Origin: Streptomyces armeniacus
GTDB taxonomy: Bacteria; Actinomycetota; Actinomycetes; Streptomycetales; Streptomycetaceae
Length of the DNA: 64,000 bases
Assembly (NCBI RefSeq): GCF_003355155.1
Contig: NZ_CP031320.1
Location: 7,876,715 to 7,940,714, forward strand
Reading direction: 5' to 3'
Shown: positions 27,643-35,891 of the stretch, one piece after another
Layout of the letters: each line of letters starts with the position of its first letter
Position numbering within the stretch: the first letter of the stretch is position 1
The notes under the pieces: generated by a model
Told to the model about the DNA's origin: nothing
What the model saw: only the letters and a program-made list of their open reading frames with translations
Database searches by the model: none
Position numbers and translations under genes: made by a program

Positions 27643-28494
27643 ATGACGTCACGTCGCGACGGCATCCCCCACCCCCGCGACCCCGAAGACCGAGACCACA
27701 ACCCGGCACCGGACCCGCGAACCCAACGCCCCACCCACACCGCCCCATACGCCAGGTTCCTGGACGAGCACACACCCGGCGACCCCCTGCACACGCTCGC
27801 CCGGGCGCTGTTCGACACGGCCACGGAGCTCGACACCCTGGACGCCGAATGCGCGCACCGGTGCCCGTCGACCCCGTCCTGCACGACCCGGCCGGCGCCC
27901 GGGCCCGGGAGCGGCTCGAGCAGCGGCCGAGGGTGGGTTGGGCCGACGTGCGGTCAGGAACACCTGCCCTGCGCCCGGATCGCCGGAATGTACGCGGTAG
28001 CGCACACCGCGCTCGCGCGGTTGCTGCGCGTCTACGAAGCCGCCACCGAAACTCAGCCGATCGGGACGTGCGACGGCGGGCTCGCGAACGGCGCACCGGA
28101 CGGCGAGTTGGCGCCGCTACCTGACCACAGCCTGGTAAACGACGCCGAATGGCAAGCCCACTGGAAGCGGTTCACCCACCTCACGACACCGCTTCGCGCG
28201 CGCGGCCTGATGTGTGACGTGGACTTCGGCCTCCACTCGCACACGGTCTACGCGTTCCTGTCCGACGGCACGTACCTCACGATCAGCCACGACCTTCACG
28301 CCGAGGGCCCGGAGACGGCAAACGGCTGGTTGGTCACCCGCGAACGCGAGGATCCCAACCACGTCGAAGTGCTCTACGACTCCATCCCCGAACAGAACGG
28401 CATCCAGTCCGGACGCGACGCCCGGCACGGGTCCGATCTGACAGCGCTGTTCTCCGCACTCGACGCCTACCTCGACGGCACAAACCGCGGGTGA
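27643..28494 (+). CDS. Hypothetical protein with Cys-rich centre, downstream of metallopeptidase-VWA gene
   Basis: The 283-residue protein has a Pro/Asp/Arg-rich N-terminus, a central Cys/His cluster (AECAHRCPSTPSC, later CGQEHLPCARIAG) and a more ordered C-terminal part (VYAFLSDGTYLTISHDLHAEGPETANGWLVTRE). No known family is recognised. The start at 27643 has ACGGAAGGA upstream. It follows the metallopeptidase-VWA gene by 105 bases in the same direction and probably belongs to the same operon. Confidence 0.55.
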   Translation: MTSRRDGIPHPRDPEDRDHNPAPDPRTQRPTHTAPYARFLDEHTPGDPLHTLARALFDTATELDTLDAECAHRCPSTPSCTTRPAPGPGSGSSSGRGWVGPTCGQEHLPCARIAGMYAVAHTALARLLRVYEAATETQPIGTCDGGLANGAPDGELAPLPDHSLVNDAEWQAHWKRFTHLTTPLRARGLMCDVDFGLHSHTVYAFLSDGTYLTISHDLHAEGPETANGWLVTREREDPNHVEVLYDSIPEQNGIQSGRDARHGSDLTALFSALDAYLDGTNRG

Positions 28495-28558
28495 GGCCTC
28501 CTCCCGAGGGGTCCGAGACGTGTCTCGGGCCCCTGGAGTTGTGACGGGGCATGAATGA

Positions 28559-28593
28559 GGGGCGTCAGCTTGACCTGGACAAGTTGACGCCCC
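28559..28593. terminator. Strong hairpin between convergent genes
   Basis: The arms GGGGCGTCAGCTTG and CAAGTTGACGCCCC (14 bases, one G-T/A mismatch) flank the loop ACCTGGA. It sits between the plus-strand gene ending at 28494 and the minus-strand immunity gene ending at 28788, so it could terminate both. The remainder of 28600-28787 holds no gene I can see. Confidence 0.75.
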
Positions 28594-28787
28594 GGTTCAG
28601 TTCGCTCGCCTTGTGATCGGCAGATTGTGTCGGCGCAAGTCAATGGGTTGAGTCGGTTCTTTCCATGTCACACGACTCGGTTCGAGCGGGCTGCTTCGGT
28701 CTCTGTGGCCATGCGCTCCGTCGTTCCGAATGGCATCATCCCCGCTCGTGAGCGAATTCATGCCACATTCATAGCTCTCAGCACGGA

Positions 28788-29585
28788 TTAAGGATCCAGT
28801 TGATTGAGTGCTTCTGCCACCTCGGTGAGCAGGTCTTCATCCGTCAGGTCCCCTGGCTCTTGCAACTCAGGAGAAAATGAGTAGTCCTCAATGGCGTAGA
28901 ATACGCGGTCCAAGGCATCTTCGAGAGGGGTTGTGACTCGCTCTCCCTGTTCCATGGCTCGGCGCCTGGCACCTTGCCATTCCTGTGCGAATTCCGGTGC
29001 GGTGATTTCACCACTCGCCATGGATTGCATGAGGCGAAGCTGCTCGTGGGTGGAACTTCCAGGTTCAACTGCCGACTTGGACGACCAAGCAAATGACCGT
29101 GGTGTATAGAGGTCTGCGACATGGCGAATCTCTGGCAGAGGTGACCCTACTCTGCTTGCATATCGCCGAAATCGGGCACGAGCTTCGTCGACGCCCTCGG
29201 CGAGCGCACCGCTCAAGTAGTCAGCGGAGCCAGCGATAAGTGCATAACCTTGTTGAGTTACGAGAATAGCGCCTTCAAGATTTGAGGCCGCCATGATGCA
29301 CGGATCATTAATCCCGTTCGTCGCATCCGCCATCACGTCGCGTGAGACCGAAGTGAGGACGATCTCCTCATCGGCCTTTCCGGGGGCGAGGTCCGCGAGG
29401 TAGATTCCGTGCGCGGCTGCTTCTTTGCTGCCCGAGACCGCCCGGTCAATCAATTCACGACCGACTCCAGTATTTGCTGGCACCGGGGCTACCTGCTTAC
29501 TCGCAGCGTCAATCCACGAATCCCTGTACTTCCCCGGCCCGGCGAGAATCTCGTCGCGGAGTTCGCCGTTGGTTCGAAAACGCAC
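28788..29585 (-). CDS. Immunity protein for colicin-D-like toxin (colicin-immunity C-terminal domain)
   Basis: In this 265-residue protein the C-terminal about 85 residues (LRLMQSMASGEITAPEFAQEW through ALDRVFYAIEDYSFSPEL and LLTEVAEALNQLD) fit the self-protective colicin immunity family. The N-terminal about 170 residues (for example EEIVLTSVSRDVMADATNGIN) are unassigned. It begins at a GTG 10 bases after the stop of a colicin-D-like toxin tail and has an AGGGGGAA ribosome site, the expected toxin-then-immunity order. Base composition is clearly lower in G+C than the surroundings, as for horizontally exchanged toxin cassettes. Confidence 0.75.
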   Translation of the reverse strand: MRFRTNGELRDEILAGPGKYRDSWIDAASKQVAPVPANTGVGRELIDRAVSGSKEAAAHGIYLADLAPGKADEEIVLTSVSRDVMADATNGINDPCIMAASNLEGAILVTQQGYALIAGSADYLSGALAEGVDEARARFRRYASRVGSPLPEIRHVADLYTPRSFAWSSKSAVEPGSSTHEQLRLMQSMASGEITAPEFAQEWQGARRRAMEQGERVTTPLEDALDRVFYAIEDYSFSPELQEPGDLTDEDLLTEVAEALNQLDP

Positions 29586-29594
29586 AGATTCCCC

Positions 29595-30000
29595 CTAAAA
29601 GAGAAAGCCCTCGTCGATGATTCGGGTGAACTGTCGATCCCTCAGCTTCCATGCTGACCAGAATCTTCCGTCCGCGTGCAGCATGACCATCTTCTGTGAA
29701 CTCGGATCAATGAATCCAATAGCTTGCCCCTGGTTTCTGTAGTCAAATCTATAGATCTTCGTTCCTTCCTTGGTCATGTGATCTCGCATGGCTTGCTCAA
29801 ATTGCTTCATGTTTGGACCGTTGAGGTTGCCGGGGGACTTCAGGAAGTCTCGCGCATGGGCATGGTACTTCTTGCTCATGACTTTCTGACTGGAAAAGTC
29901 CGCCTTCCTTTCCCAGCCGCCCCGGGGGCACGGCGCCAATCCGAGCTGGTCGGTCTCCTCGTGGGGGTTGGTGACGTAGGTGTGGGGGTTGGGGGGGGAG
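29595..30000 (-). CDS. C-terminal colicin-D-like tRNase toxin domain of an Rhs-type protein (5' part missing)
   Basis: The open minus-strand frame carries NPHTYVTNPHEETDQLGLAPC, the pretoxin motif that ends Rhs shells. It then has about 100 residues, KYHAHARDFLKSPGNLNGPN..KIYRFDYRNQGQAIGFIDPSSQKMVMLHADGRFWSAWKL. The spacing of the HA/KH residues and the HADGrFxSaWKL block match the colicin D type anticodon-nuclease fold (cleaves tRNA-Arg in colicin D; activity here is inferred). Upstream of about 30000, at an eight-G run, the Rhs shell is missing. The ATG at 29939 is internal and not a real start. Confidence 0.75.
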
Positions 30001-30002
30001 GC

Positions 30003-30248
30003 GGCTGACGCACGTTCCTCTGCCGGGTGCGACCGCCGCTGACCGGGCGCGGCTGTTTCGCGGCCCCGCCCGGCGGCCTCGTCGCCTCGATCCCGTCCCC
30101 CAACCTCCCACCAACCTCCAGCGCCTTGTCACGGACGCCCCTTTGGCACCTGTGGCCTACGGATGGCCTACGGAGCGACCCGTGACCCGTGACCCGTGCC
30201 CCGTGATCCGCGGTCAGCAGCCGGTGACGGGGCGGGTCCTGCGTACGG
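30003..30248. other. Intergenic stretch with short direct repeats
   Basis: No gene is supported. Near 30176-30212 the word CGTGACC/CGTGCCC is repeated about four times, a simple tandem repeat. The region separates the toxin tail from the KhtU stop codon and may contain an assembly break at its left edge. Confidence 0.5.
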
Positions 30249-31607
30249 TCAGCCGTGCGCCTCGGCGGTCGTGCCGCTGGACGAGGCGCCGGACCCCGCA
30301 CCGTCCGCGGTGCCCGCAGCGCTCGTGCCGTCCCCGCTGCCCGGTCCACCGGCACCGTCCGCACCACCAGTACCGCCCGTACCGCCCGTGCCGCCCGAAC
30401 CGTCCCTGCCCGTACCGCCCTTCGGAGCGGCACCGCCCTTCGGTCCCGTCGTACCCTTCGACCAGCCGAAGCGCCGCGCCAGCGGCTCCGTCCAGCGGGC
30501 CGTCAGCGGCCCGAGGATGACCAGGATCAGCACGTACGCCGTGGCCAGCGGCCCGATCCGGGGCTCCACGCCGACCGCCAGCCCGGCGATGACGATGGAG
30601 AACTCGCCGCGCGCCACGAGGGTTCCGCCCGCCCGCCAGCGCCCCTTCGTACCGATGCCCGCGCGCCTCGCCGCGTACCAGCCCGTGGCGACCTTCGTGC
30701 CCACCGAGACGACCGCCAGGATCAGCGCGGGCAGCAGGACGGGCGGGATGTCGCCGGGGACGGTGCTCAGCCCGAAGAAGACGAAGAAGACCGCCGCGAA
30801 CAGGTCGCGCAGCGGCGTCAGCAGGTTGAACGCGCCCTCCGCGACCTCGCCCGACAGCGCGATGCCGACGAGGAACGCCCCGACCGCCGCCGAGACCTGC
30901 AGGTCCTGAGCGACGCCCGCGACCAGCAGCGTGAGCCCCAGGACGACGAGCAGCAGCATCTCCGGGTTGTCCGACGAGACGGCCTTGCTGATGATCCGCC
31001 CGTGCCGCAGCGCGACGTAGAGCACGACGCAGACGGTGCCCAGCGAGATCAGTACGGTGAGGCTGCCGCCCGCCAGGCTCACTCCGGCCAGCAGCGCCGT
31101 GAGGATCGGCAGGTAGACGGCCATGGCCAGGTCCTCGAGGACGAGGACGCCGAGTATGACGGGGGTTTCGCGGTTGCCGAGCCGTCCCAGGTCGCCCAGC
31201 ACCTTCGCGATCACGCCGGAGGACGAGATCCAGGTGACGCCGGCGAGCGCGACCGCGGCCACCGGCCCCCAGCCCAGCATGAGCGCGGCGACGGCGCCGG
31301 GCACGGCGTTCAGGGCGAAGTCGACTGCGCCTGAGGGGTATTGCGTCTTGAGCGTCGTCACCAGTTCGGAAGCGCTGTACTCCAGCCCGAGGAGAAGCAG
31401 CAGCAGGATGACGCCGATCTCCGCGCCGGTCGCGATGAACTCCTCGCTCGCCCCCATCGGAAGCAGGCCGCCGTGGCCGAACGCGAGCCCTGCCAGCAGA
31501 TAGAGCGGAATCGGCGAGAACCCGAAGCGCACGGCGAACCGGCCGAGGATGCCCAGGCCGAGGATGACTGCACCGAGTTCGATGAGCAGGGCGGTGGTGT
31601 CGTGCAC
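30249..31607 (-). CDS. khtU: CPA2-type monovalent cation/proton antiporter
   Basis: The 452-residue integral membrane protein has about 12 hydrophobic helices (for example LLLLLLLGLEY, VALAGVTWISSSGVIAKVL, LVLEDLAMAVYLPIL with the ion-site acidic residue, and LVARGEFSIVIAGLAVG). These are characteristic of the CPA2/KefB family. The C-terminus is a Gly/Thr/Ser-rich low-complexity tail of about 70 residues. The start is a GTG 6 bases after the stop of the upstream KhtT-like gene, with GGAGGA before it. It is predicted to export K+ in exchange for H+ under control of the KhtT partner. Confidence 0.88.
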   Translation of the reverse strand: MHDTTALLIELGAVILGLGILGRFAVRFGFSPIPLYLLAGLAFGHGGLLPMGASEEFIATGAEIGVILLLLLLGLEYSASELVTTLKTQYPSGAVDFALNAVPGAVAALMLGWGPVAAVALAGVTWISSSGVIAKVLGDLGRLGNRETPVILGVLVLEDLAMAVYLPILTALLAGVSLAGGSLTVLISLGTVCVVLYVALRHGRIISKAVSSDNPEMLLLVVLGLTLLVAGVAQDLQVSAAVGAFLVGIALSGEVAEGAFNLLTPLRDLFAAVFFVFFGLSTVPGDIPPVLLPALILAVVSVGTKVATGWYAARRAGIGTKGRWRAGGTLVARGEFSIVIAGLAVGVEPRIGPLATAYVLILVILGPLTARWTEPLARRFGWSKGTTGPKGGAAPKGGTGRDGSGGTGGTGGTGGADGAGGPGSGDGTSAAGTADGAGSGASSSGTTAEAHG

Positions 31608-31613
31608 GGGCTT

Positions 31614-32099
31614 CTATCCTCCGGCGATCAGTTCGGCGACGGCGTCCACGCCCTCGCGGGTCCCGACGACGACGAGGACGTCGCCGGTGGCGAAACGGAA
31701 GTCGGGGGTGGGTGACGGTTCCGCGGACGTACGGCGCAGGACGGCGACGATCGACGCACCGGTGCGGGACCGTACCTGTGTGTCACCGAGTGTGCGTCCG
31801 CTGTACGGCGACTTGGACGTCACCGGGATGTGCTCGGTGACGAGGTCGATCTCGACGTGCTGGGAGAGGTGGGCCACCGGGTCGGGCGTGAGGAGCTGGG
31901 CCAGCGCGGTCGCCTCGTGCGGCGCGAGCGGCGCGGCGTCCTTGCAGGCGTCGTCGTCTTCGGGGTCGTGGAAGGCGATGATCCGGCGGCCGTCCTGGTG
32001 CGCGACCACGGAGAGATGGTGCCCCGCGTCGGTGGTGAGGTCGTAGCGGGCGCCGACCCCGGGCAGGCTGGTTTTACGGGGGTGGGCGGTGCGCTCCAT
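31614..32099 (-). CDS. khtT: KhtT-like regulatory subunit with TrkA-C (RCK_C) domain
   Basis: The 161-residue soluble protein has a C-terminal TrkA-C fold (LVTEHIPVTSKSPYSGRTLGDTQVRSRTGASIVAVLRR and FATGDVLVVVGTREGVDAVAELI). The N-terminal half is KhtT-like (TSLPGVGARYDLTTDAGHHLSVV). It precedes and nearly touches the antiporter gene. In Bacillus, KhtT gates the KhtU antiporter. The ATG at 32099 has TTGGAGC at a good distance, and the longer frame upstream is arginine-rich nonsense. Confidence 0.88.
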   Translation of the reverse strand: MERTAHPRKTSLPGVGARYDLTTDAGHHLSVVAHQDGRRIIAFHDPEDDDACKDAAPLAPHEATALAQLLTPDPVAHLSQHVEIDLVTEHIPVTSKSPYSGRTLGDTQVRSRTGASIVAVLRRTSAEPSPTPDFRFATGDVLVVVGTREGVDAVAELIAGG

Positions 32100-32591
32100 A
32101 CGGGGCTCCAAGTGGACGTGGCTGTTCGCTGTTCCGTTGAACGTTCCTGCACCGGGCTCCCGGCCCGTACGGCGGGGTCGGCACAGGGGCCCGTACGCAC
32201 AGGTCCGTACGGTTCCGCGGACCGCGCCGCTGCGACCGGCCACGACCGGCCGCGACCGCAGTGACCAGCCGTTACGAGGCCGCGAGGACGGCGCGAAGCC
32301 GCCGCAACGGTGCCGCGTCACACCTGCCCCGGAACGGCCCCCGACCCCCCGCCGCGCGCACCGCACAGCGCGTGCGGAACCCGTTGCTTGACCAGTACAT
32401 TACCTGGCGGCAGACGGGACAATTACGGCCAGAGCCCGCCATCGAGGACGAAAATCCCCGTGAATTCCCCGCATCCTTTCGCGGTCCGGGCGCGTCTTCC
32501 CGTAGGTGAGCAGCCTTCGCGGCCCCCTGTCGGCGGTCATAGGTGTGACGCCTGGTTTGGCGGTTGTATCGACAAGTGTCAACATAGATTC
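32100..32591. other. Divergent intergenic region between khtT and arsR-type gene
   Basis: About 490 bases hold no convincing gene; the frames are Arg/Pro-rich without family similarity. Just before the ArsR start is an AT-richer element, GTATCGACAAGTGTCAACAT (about 32565-32586), with an imperfect dyad suitable for an ArsR operator/promoter. Confidence 0.45.
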
Positions 32592-33113
32592 ATGCCGAAC
32601 GTGACGGAACCGCCGACCGCCGAGACCGCCGTCCCCTGCTGCCCGCCCCTGACCACGCCGGGCCTGTCGCCCGCGGACGCGGCGACGATGGCGGCGATGT
32701 TCAAGGCGCTGTCCGACCCCGCCCGCGTGCTCCTGTTCTCGCGAGTGGCGTCGCACCCGGGCGGCGAGGCGTGCGTGTGCGATCTGGGCGATGTCGGCGT
32801 CTCCCAGCCGACGGTCTCGCACCACCTCAAGAAGCTGCGCCAGGCCGGACTGCTGACCTCCGAGCGGCGCGGTACGTGGGTGTACTACCGGGTGGCGCCC
32901 GGCGTGCTGGCGGCGATGGGCGCGATGCTCGCGGAACGTGCCGGTCCGGCACGTGAGCCGTCGACGTGCAACCAGATGTCCGCGGAGACGGCACCCGAAC
33001 TGCCGGCCGTAGACCAGGACGTGGGCGCGGGCAAGCCTGCGCGCGCGCCCGGGCACAGATCCGCGCCCGCGCCCGGCCGCACGCCGGGGCAGGTGCCCGA
33101 GCCCACGCCGTAG
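32592..33113 (+). CDS. ArsR/SmtB-family repressor with long disordered tail
   Basis: In this 173-residue protein the winged helix spans about residues 30-110 (AAMFKALSDPARVLLFSRVASHPGGEACVCDLGDVGVSQPTVSHHLKKLRQAGLLTSERRGTWVYYRV). The ArsR-type metalloid motif CVCDL and an N-terminal CC pair (VPCCPPL) are present, so As(III)/Sb(III) or another thiophilic ion is the likely inducer. The tail after residue 125 is Pro/Ala-rich. No arsenic gene follows, so its target is unclear. The ATG almost abuts the AT-rich promoter element, suggesting a short or absent leader. Confidence 0.87.
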   Translation: MPNVTEPPTAETAVPCCPPLTTPGLSPADAATMAAMFKALSDPARVLLFSRVASHPGGEACVCDLGDVGVSQPTVSHHLKKLRQAGLLTSERRGTWVYYRVAPGVLAAMGAMLAERAGPAREPSTCNQMSAETAPELPAVDQDVGAGKPARAPGHRSAPAPGRTPGQVPEPTP

Positions 33114-33271
33114 CCCGGCGCTCACGCGCGGCGCGTCCGCGGTTCACCCGGCCCGCGCCCCTCGCCCGGTCACTCCGGTGCATCAGCACCGCTCGCCTAC
33201 CCGCCCGTACGGGACTTCGCTGGAGGAACCGCGTTCGCACCCCGGCGACCGGCGAGTCAAGGAGTCCCGGC

Positions 33272-33628
33272 ATGACCGCAGCGGGCGGACTCGCGCTGAC
33301 GCTCATCGGCGCGATCCTCAAGTACGCCGTCACCTGGCAGAGTCCGTGGATCGACGTTCAGGTCCTCGGCACGATACTCATATGCGGCGGCCTCCTCGGC
33401 CTCGCTCTCGCGGCCCTGCGCGCCGGAGCCCGGCGCCGCGCCGCGGCGTATCCGTACGGGCGCGCCTCTCCCCCGTACGAGGATCCGCGCCTGTACGACG
33501 GGCGCGTGTGCGACGAGCGCTATTACGACGATGCCGACGCCGACGCCGGCGAACCGTTCGCACCCCGCGACCCGTTCACCCCGTTCGACCCGCACGACGT
33601 GCGCGACACCCGCGACGCCCACTGGTGA
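33272..33628 (+). CDS. Small two-helix membrane protein (DUF6458-like)
   Basis: The 118-residue protein has two transmembrane helices near the N-terminus (GGLALTLIGAILKYAV and VLGTILICGGLLGLALAAL), followed by an Arg/Tyr/Asp-rich cytoplasmic tail (DERYYDDADADAGE). The pattern matches small actinobacterial DUF6458 proteins of unknown role. AAGGAG lies 8 bases before the ATG. Confidence 0.72.
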   Translation: MTAAGGLALTLIGAILKYAVTWQSPWIDVQVLGTILICGGLLGLALAALRAGARRRAAAYPYGRASPPYEDPRLYDGRVCDERYYDDADADAGEPFAPRDPFTPFDPHDVRDTRDAHW

Positions 33629-33702
33629 GCGGCGACCGCCCGCGCGCCCCCGAGACCCGCCCCGCCGGCGCGCGTAACCGCTCCGCCGGAGCCCGGAACG
33701 GC

Positions 33703-34242
33703 TCAGGCCTCGTGCGTGTGCAGGTGGTAGAAGACCACCGGTGTCACTCCCGCCGCGATGCCGAGCCCGAGCACCGACGACCAGAGAATGCTGGGCCCGG
33801 TCAGGCTGGAGAGGTAGCCGATGGCGCAGCCGAACGCCGCGCCGTACGCGGCCGCCCGCACCTCCGCCACCAGGGGCCGCCGCAGCCTGCCGAGCGCGAA
33901 GGCGACCACGGCTGCCGCCGCGCCCGCCACCAGCCCGGTCACCGTCGCCTCGGTGGTGAACCGTTCGTCGCGCGCCAGGAACCAGGCGTACGCGCCGTAC
34001 GCGATCCCGATCAGCAGCGGGACCGTCCAGCGCGCCGTACGGTGCTGCGCCCGCGTACGCGCCGGAGCGGCGCCCGTACGCTCGCCTGCCCGTACGCCCC
34101 GCTCGTCCCGCCCGCCCGCGGCGACGTCCGTACGGGCGTCCGTACGCCTCCGTGCGGGGACCTCCGTACGCGCCGCCACGCGGGCGGCCGTACGTGCGCT
34201 GAAGCGCGGGCGGTGGCCGGGCCTGTGTGCGTGCGCGTGCAT
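33703..34242 (-). CDS. Membrane protein of unknown function
   Basis: The 179-residue protein has a long Arg/Ala/Thr-rich N-terminal segment (about 70 residues). Four predicted helices follow (WTVPLLIGIAYGAYAWFL, TVTGLVAGAAAAVVAFAL, AAAYGAAFGCAIGYLSSL, ILWSSVLGLGIAAGVTPVVF), and the end is HLHTHEA. The N-terminal His/Arg-rich part may be over-extended; internal starts are possible. No family recognised. The gene ends just before an adapter junction but is itself complete. Confidence 0.6.
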   Translation of the reverse strand: MHAHAHRPGHRPRFSARTAARVAARTEVPARRRTDARTDVAAGGRDERGVRAGERTGAAPARTRAQHRTARWTVPLLIGIAYGAYAWFLARDERFTTEATVTGLVAGAAAAVVAFALGRLRRPLVAEVRAAAYGAAFGCAIGYLSSLTGPSILWSSVLGLGIAAGVTPVVFYHLHTHEA

Positions 34243-34322
34243 GACGGGCTCCTCTCGTCGTCCCCGCCTCTACCAGGGCACACCCGCGCCCGCCCCCCGG
34301 CAACTCGCACACCGCCCCCTCT

Positions 34323-34498
34323 CACCTATACACACCTCACGCCGCCGCCGCACTATCCCGTGTATTCTTCGGTGTTCACCGTTTCCCTCTCCAACCTCAC
34401 TAGCTCACGCATATCACTCTCTGAAGTCCTACCATATCGGCGCACGCCGTCGACGAACCACAGGACTTCGTCGGAAGCGTAAGATGTGGATAAGAGAC
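34323..34498. other. Nextera adapter chimera (assembly junction)
   Basis: Left: CACCTATACACACCTCACG and CCGCCGCCGC, a corrupted mosaic end plus read-1 adapter followed by a P5-like GTGTATTCTTCGGTG. Right: CTTCGTCGGAAGCGTA and AGATGTGGATAAGAGACA, the read-1 adapter and mosaic end. The AT-rich, geneless 176 bases belong to the library, not the organism. Confidence 0.9.
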
Positions 34499-34948
34499 AA
34501 CCCCACCACCGAGCCCAGCCCGCACGATCAAGCCCGTCCGGCGTTTGCGGACGGCCGCGCGGTGTCACCGGCCTGGGTGGCAGGTGACCCCTGGGTCACC
34601 CGGATGAGGGCGCTCCCGGCAACCGTCGTGTCGACCACGCTGCAAGAACCTCTCGAATGGCCGGACGCGACCTTGGCCAAGGGCGACGCCGTGGAAGTCG
34701 TCGCCCGGCTCAAGGAGGAGTCCGAGGTCCCGTTGCGCTCGCACGGCAGCGTGTCGATGAACCGGGCGCTGATGGCCGCCGGTCTGGTCGACCGCCTCCA
34801 GCTGACGATCTTCCCTGTGATCACCGGTCAGACCGGAGCGCACCCGATCTTCCAGGACGCGGCCGACTTCGACCTCGAGCTGATCGGGAGCCGGACGTTC
34901 GACGGCGGCATCCAGGAGCTCGTCTACCAGCCCGCGCTGCATGTCTGA
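34499..34948 (+). CDS. Dihydrofolate-reductase-family (RibD C-terminal-like) protein, 5' truncated
   Basis: The C-terminal about 110 residues are clear: VTRMRALPATVVSTTL, AVEVVARLKEESEVPLRSHGSVSMNRALMAAGLVDRLQLTIFPVITGQTGAHPIF and ELIGSRTFDGGIQELVYQP. This is the DHFR/RibD-C fold of small NADPH-dependent reductases in actinomycetes. The N-terminal half, with the cofactor loop, is absent: upstream the sequence is an intergenic repeat and then adapter. Confidence 0.8.
   Translation, partial: NPTTEPSPHDQARPAFADGRAVSPAWVAGDPWVTRMRALPATVVSTTLQEPLEWPDATLAKGDAVEVVARLKEESEVPLRSHGSVSMNRALMAAGLVDRLQLTIFPVITGQTGAHPIFQDAADFDLELIGSRTFDGGIQELVYQPALHV
34534..34554. repeat. Streptomyces intergenic palindromic repeat
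   Basis: This is a 21-base element: CCGTCC, then GGCGTTTGC, then GGACGG. Its reverse complement differs by one base from the element at 60128-60148. The same word (tcctcaaacgccggacgg) is a very common intergenic repeat in Streptomyces chromosomes. Here it lies within the fragmentary DHFR frame near a junction. Confidence 0.7.
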
Positions 34949-34956
34949 GCAGCCCT

Positions 34957-35844
34957 TCAGCCGAACTGAACCGACCGTTTCGCCAGGCCGCCCCAGAACC
35001 CGTCGATCACCGACCGCTGCGTGTCCAGTTCGGACTCCGCCGCGCCCAGCGCGACGAACAGGGGGGCGAAGTGCTCCGAGCGCGGGTGGGCGATGAGGCC
35101 GCCCGGCGCCTTGTGCGTGAAGTCGAGCAGCGCGTCGACGTCGCCGCGCTCCAGCGCCTCGCGCCCCCACGCGTCGAACTCCCGCGACCAGCCCGGTGCT
35201 TCGTCCGGGCCGGAGCCCCAGGTCAGCCCGCGCAGGTTGTGGGTGAAGAAGCCGCTGCCCACGACCAGTACGCCCGCGTCCCGCAGCGGCGCGAGCCGCC
35301 GCCCGAGGCGCATGAGGCCCGCGGGCTCCAGCGTCGGCATGGACAGTTGCAGCACGGGCACGTCCGCGTCCGGGTACATCTCGACCAGCGGGACGTACGC
35401 CCCGTGGTCCAGGCCGCGTTGGGGCGCGTCGCGTACGGGGGTCACGGGCGCGCCGAGCAGGCCCCGTACCTGCTCGGCCAGTTGAGGGGCGCCGGGTGCC
35501 GGGTAGGTCACCTGGTAGTAGTGCTCGGGGAAGCCCCAGAAGTCGTACACCAGCGGCACCGTACGGGTGGCGGACAGGGTGACCGGCGCCGACTCCCAGT
35601 GTGCGGAGACCATCAGGATCGCCCGGGGGCGGGGCAGCGCGGCTGCCCACTCGGCCAGCTGGCCTGTCCACAGCGCGTCGTCCGCGAGGGGCGGCGCGCC
35701 GTGGCTCAGATACAGCACCGGCATGCGGGCGGGGGCAGGCGTGCCACTGCCCACGCCGCCGCTCGCAGCCGTGCTCGTGTTCGCGGTCGTGCTCGTGCTC
35801 GTGCTCGTGCTCGTACGGTTCGTGCTCGTGCCGTCGGTGCTCAA
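34957..35844 (-). CDS. Extradiol ring-cleavage dioxygenase (DODA/YgiD type)
   Basis: The 295-residue protein has a catalytic core from MPVLYLSHGAPPL through MVSAHWES, FPEHYYQVTYPAPG, GLDHGAYVPL and VVGSGFFTHNLRGL. These include the His residues that bind the Fe(II)/Zn(II) in the DODA (4,5-DOPA dioxygenase) family. A TTG at 35844 would add a repetitive Ser/Thr N-terminus (TSTSTSTST, encoded by CTCGTG repeats). The ATG at 35724 gives a family-length protein of 255 residues and may be the true start. It lies 47 bases downstream of the DoxX gene and is probably co-transcribed under MarR control. Confidence 0.87.
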   Translation of the reverse strand: MSTDGTSTNRTSTSTSTSTTANTSTAASGGVGSGTPAPARMPVLYLSHGAPPLADDALWTGQLAEWAAALPRPRAILMVSAHWESAPVTLSATRTVPLVYDFWGFPEHYYQVTYPAPGAPQLAEQVRGLLGAPVTPVRDAPQRGLDHGAYVPLVEMYPDADVPVLQLSMPTLEPAGLMRLGRRLAPLRDAGVLVVGSGFFTHNLRGLTWGSGPDEAPGWSREFDAWGREALERGDVDALLDFTHKAPGGLIAHPRSEHFAPLFVALGAAESELDTQRSVIDGFWGGLAKRSVQFG

Positions 35845-35891
35845 GGCCCGTACCTCGGTGATCGGTTGGGACGTACGCGGGCGGGTGCCGG

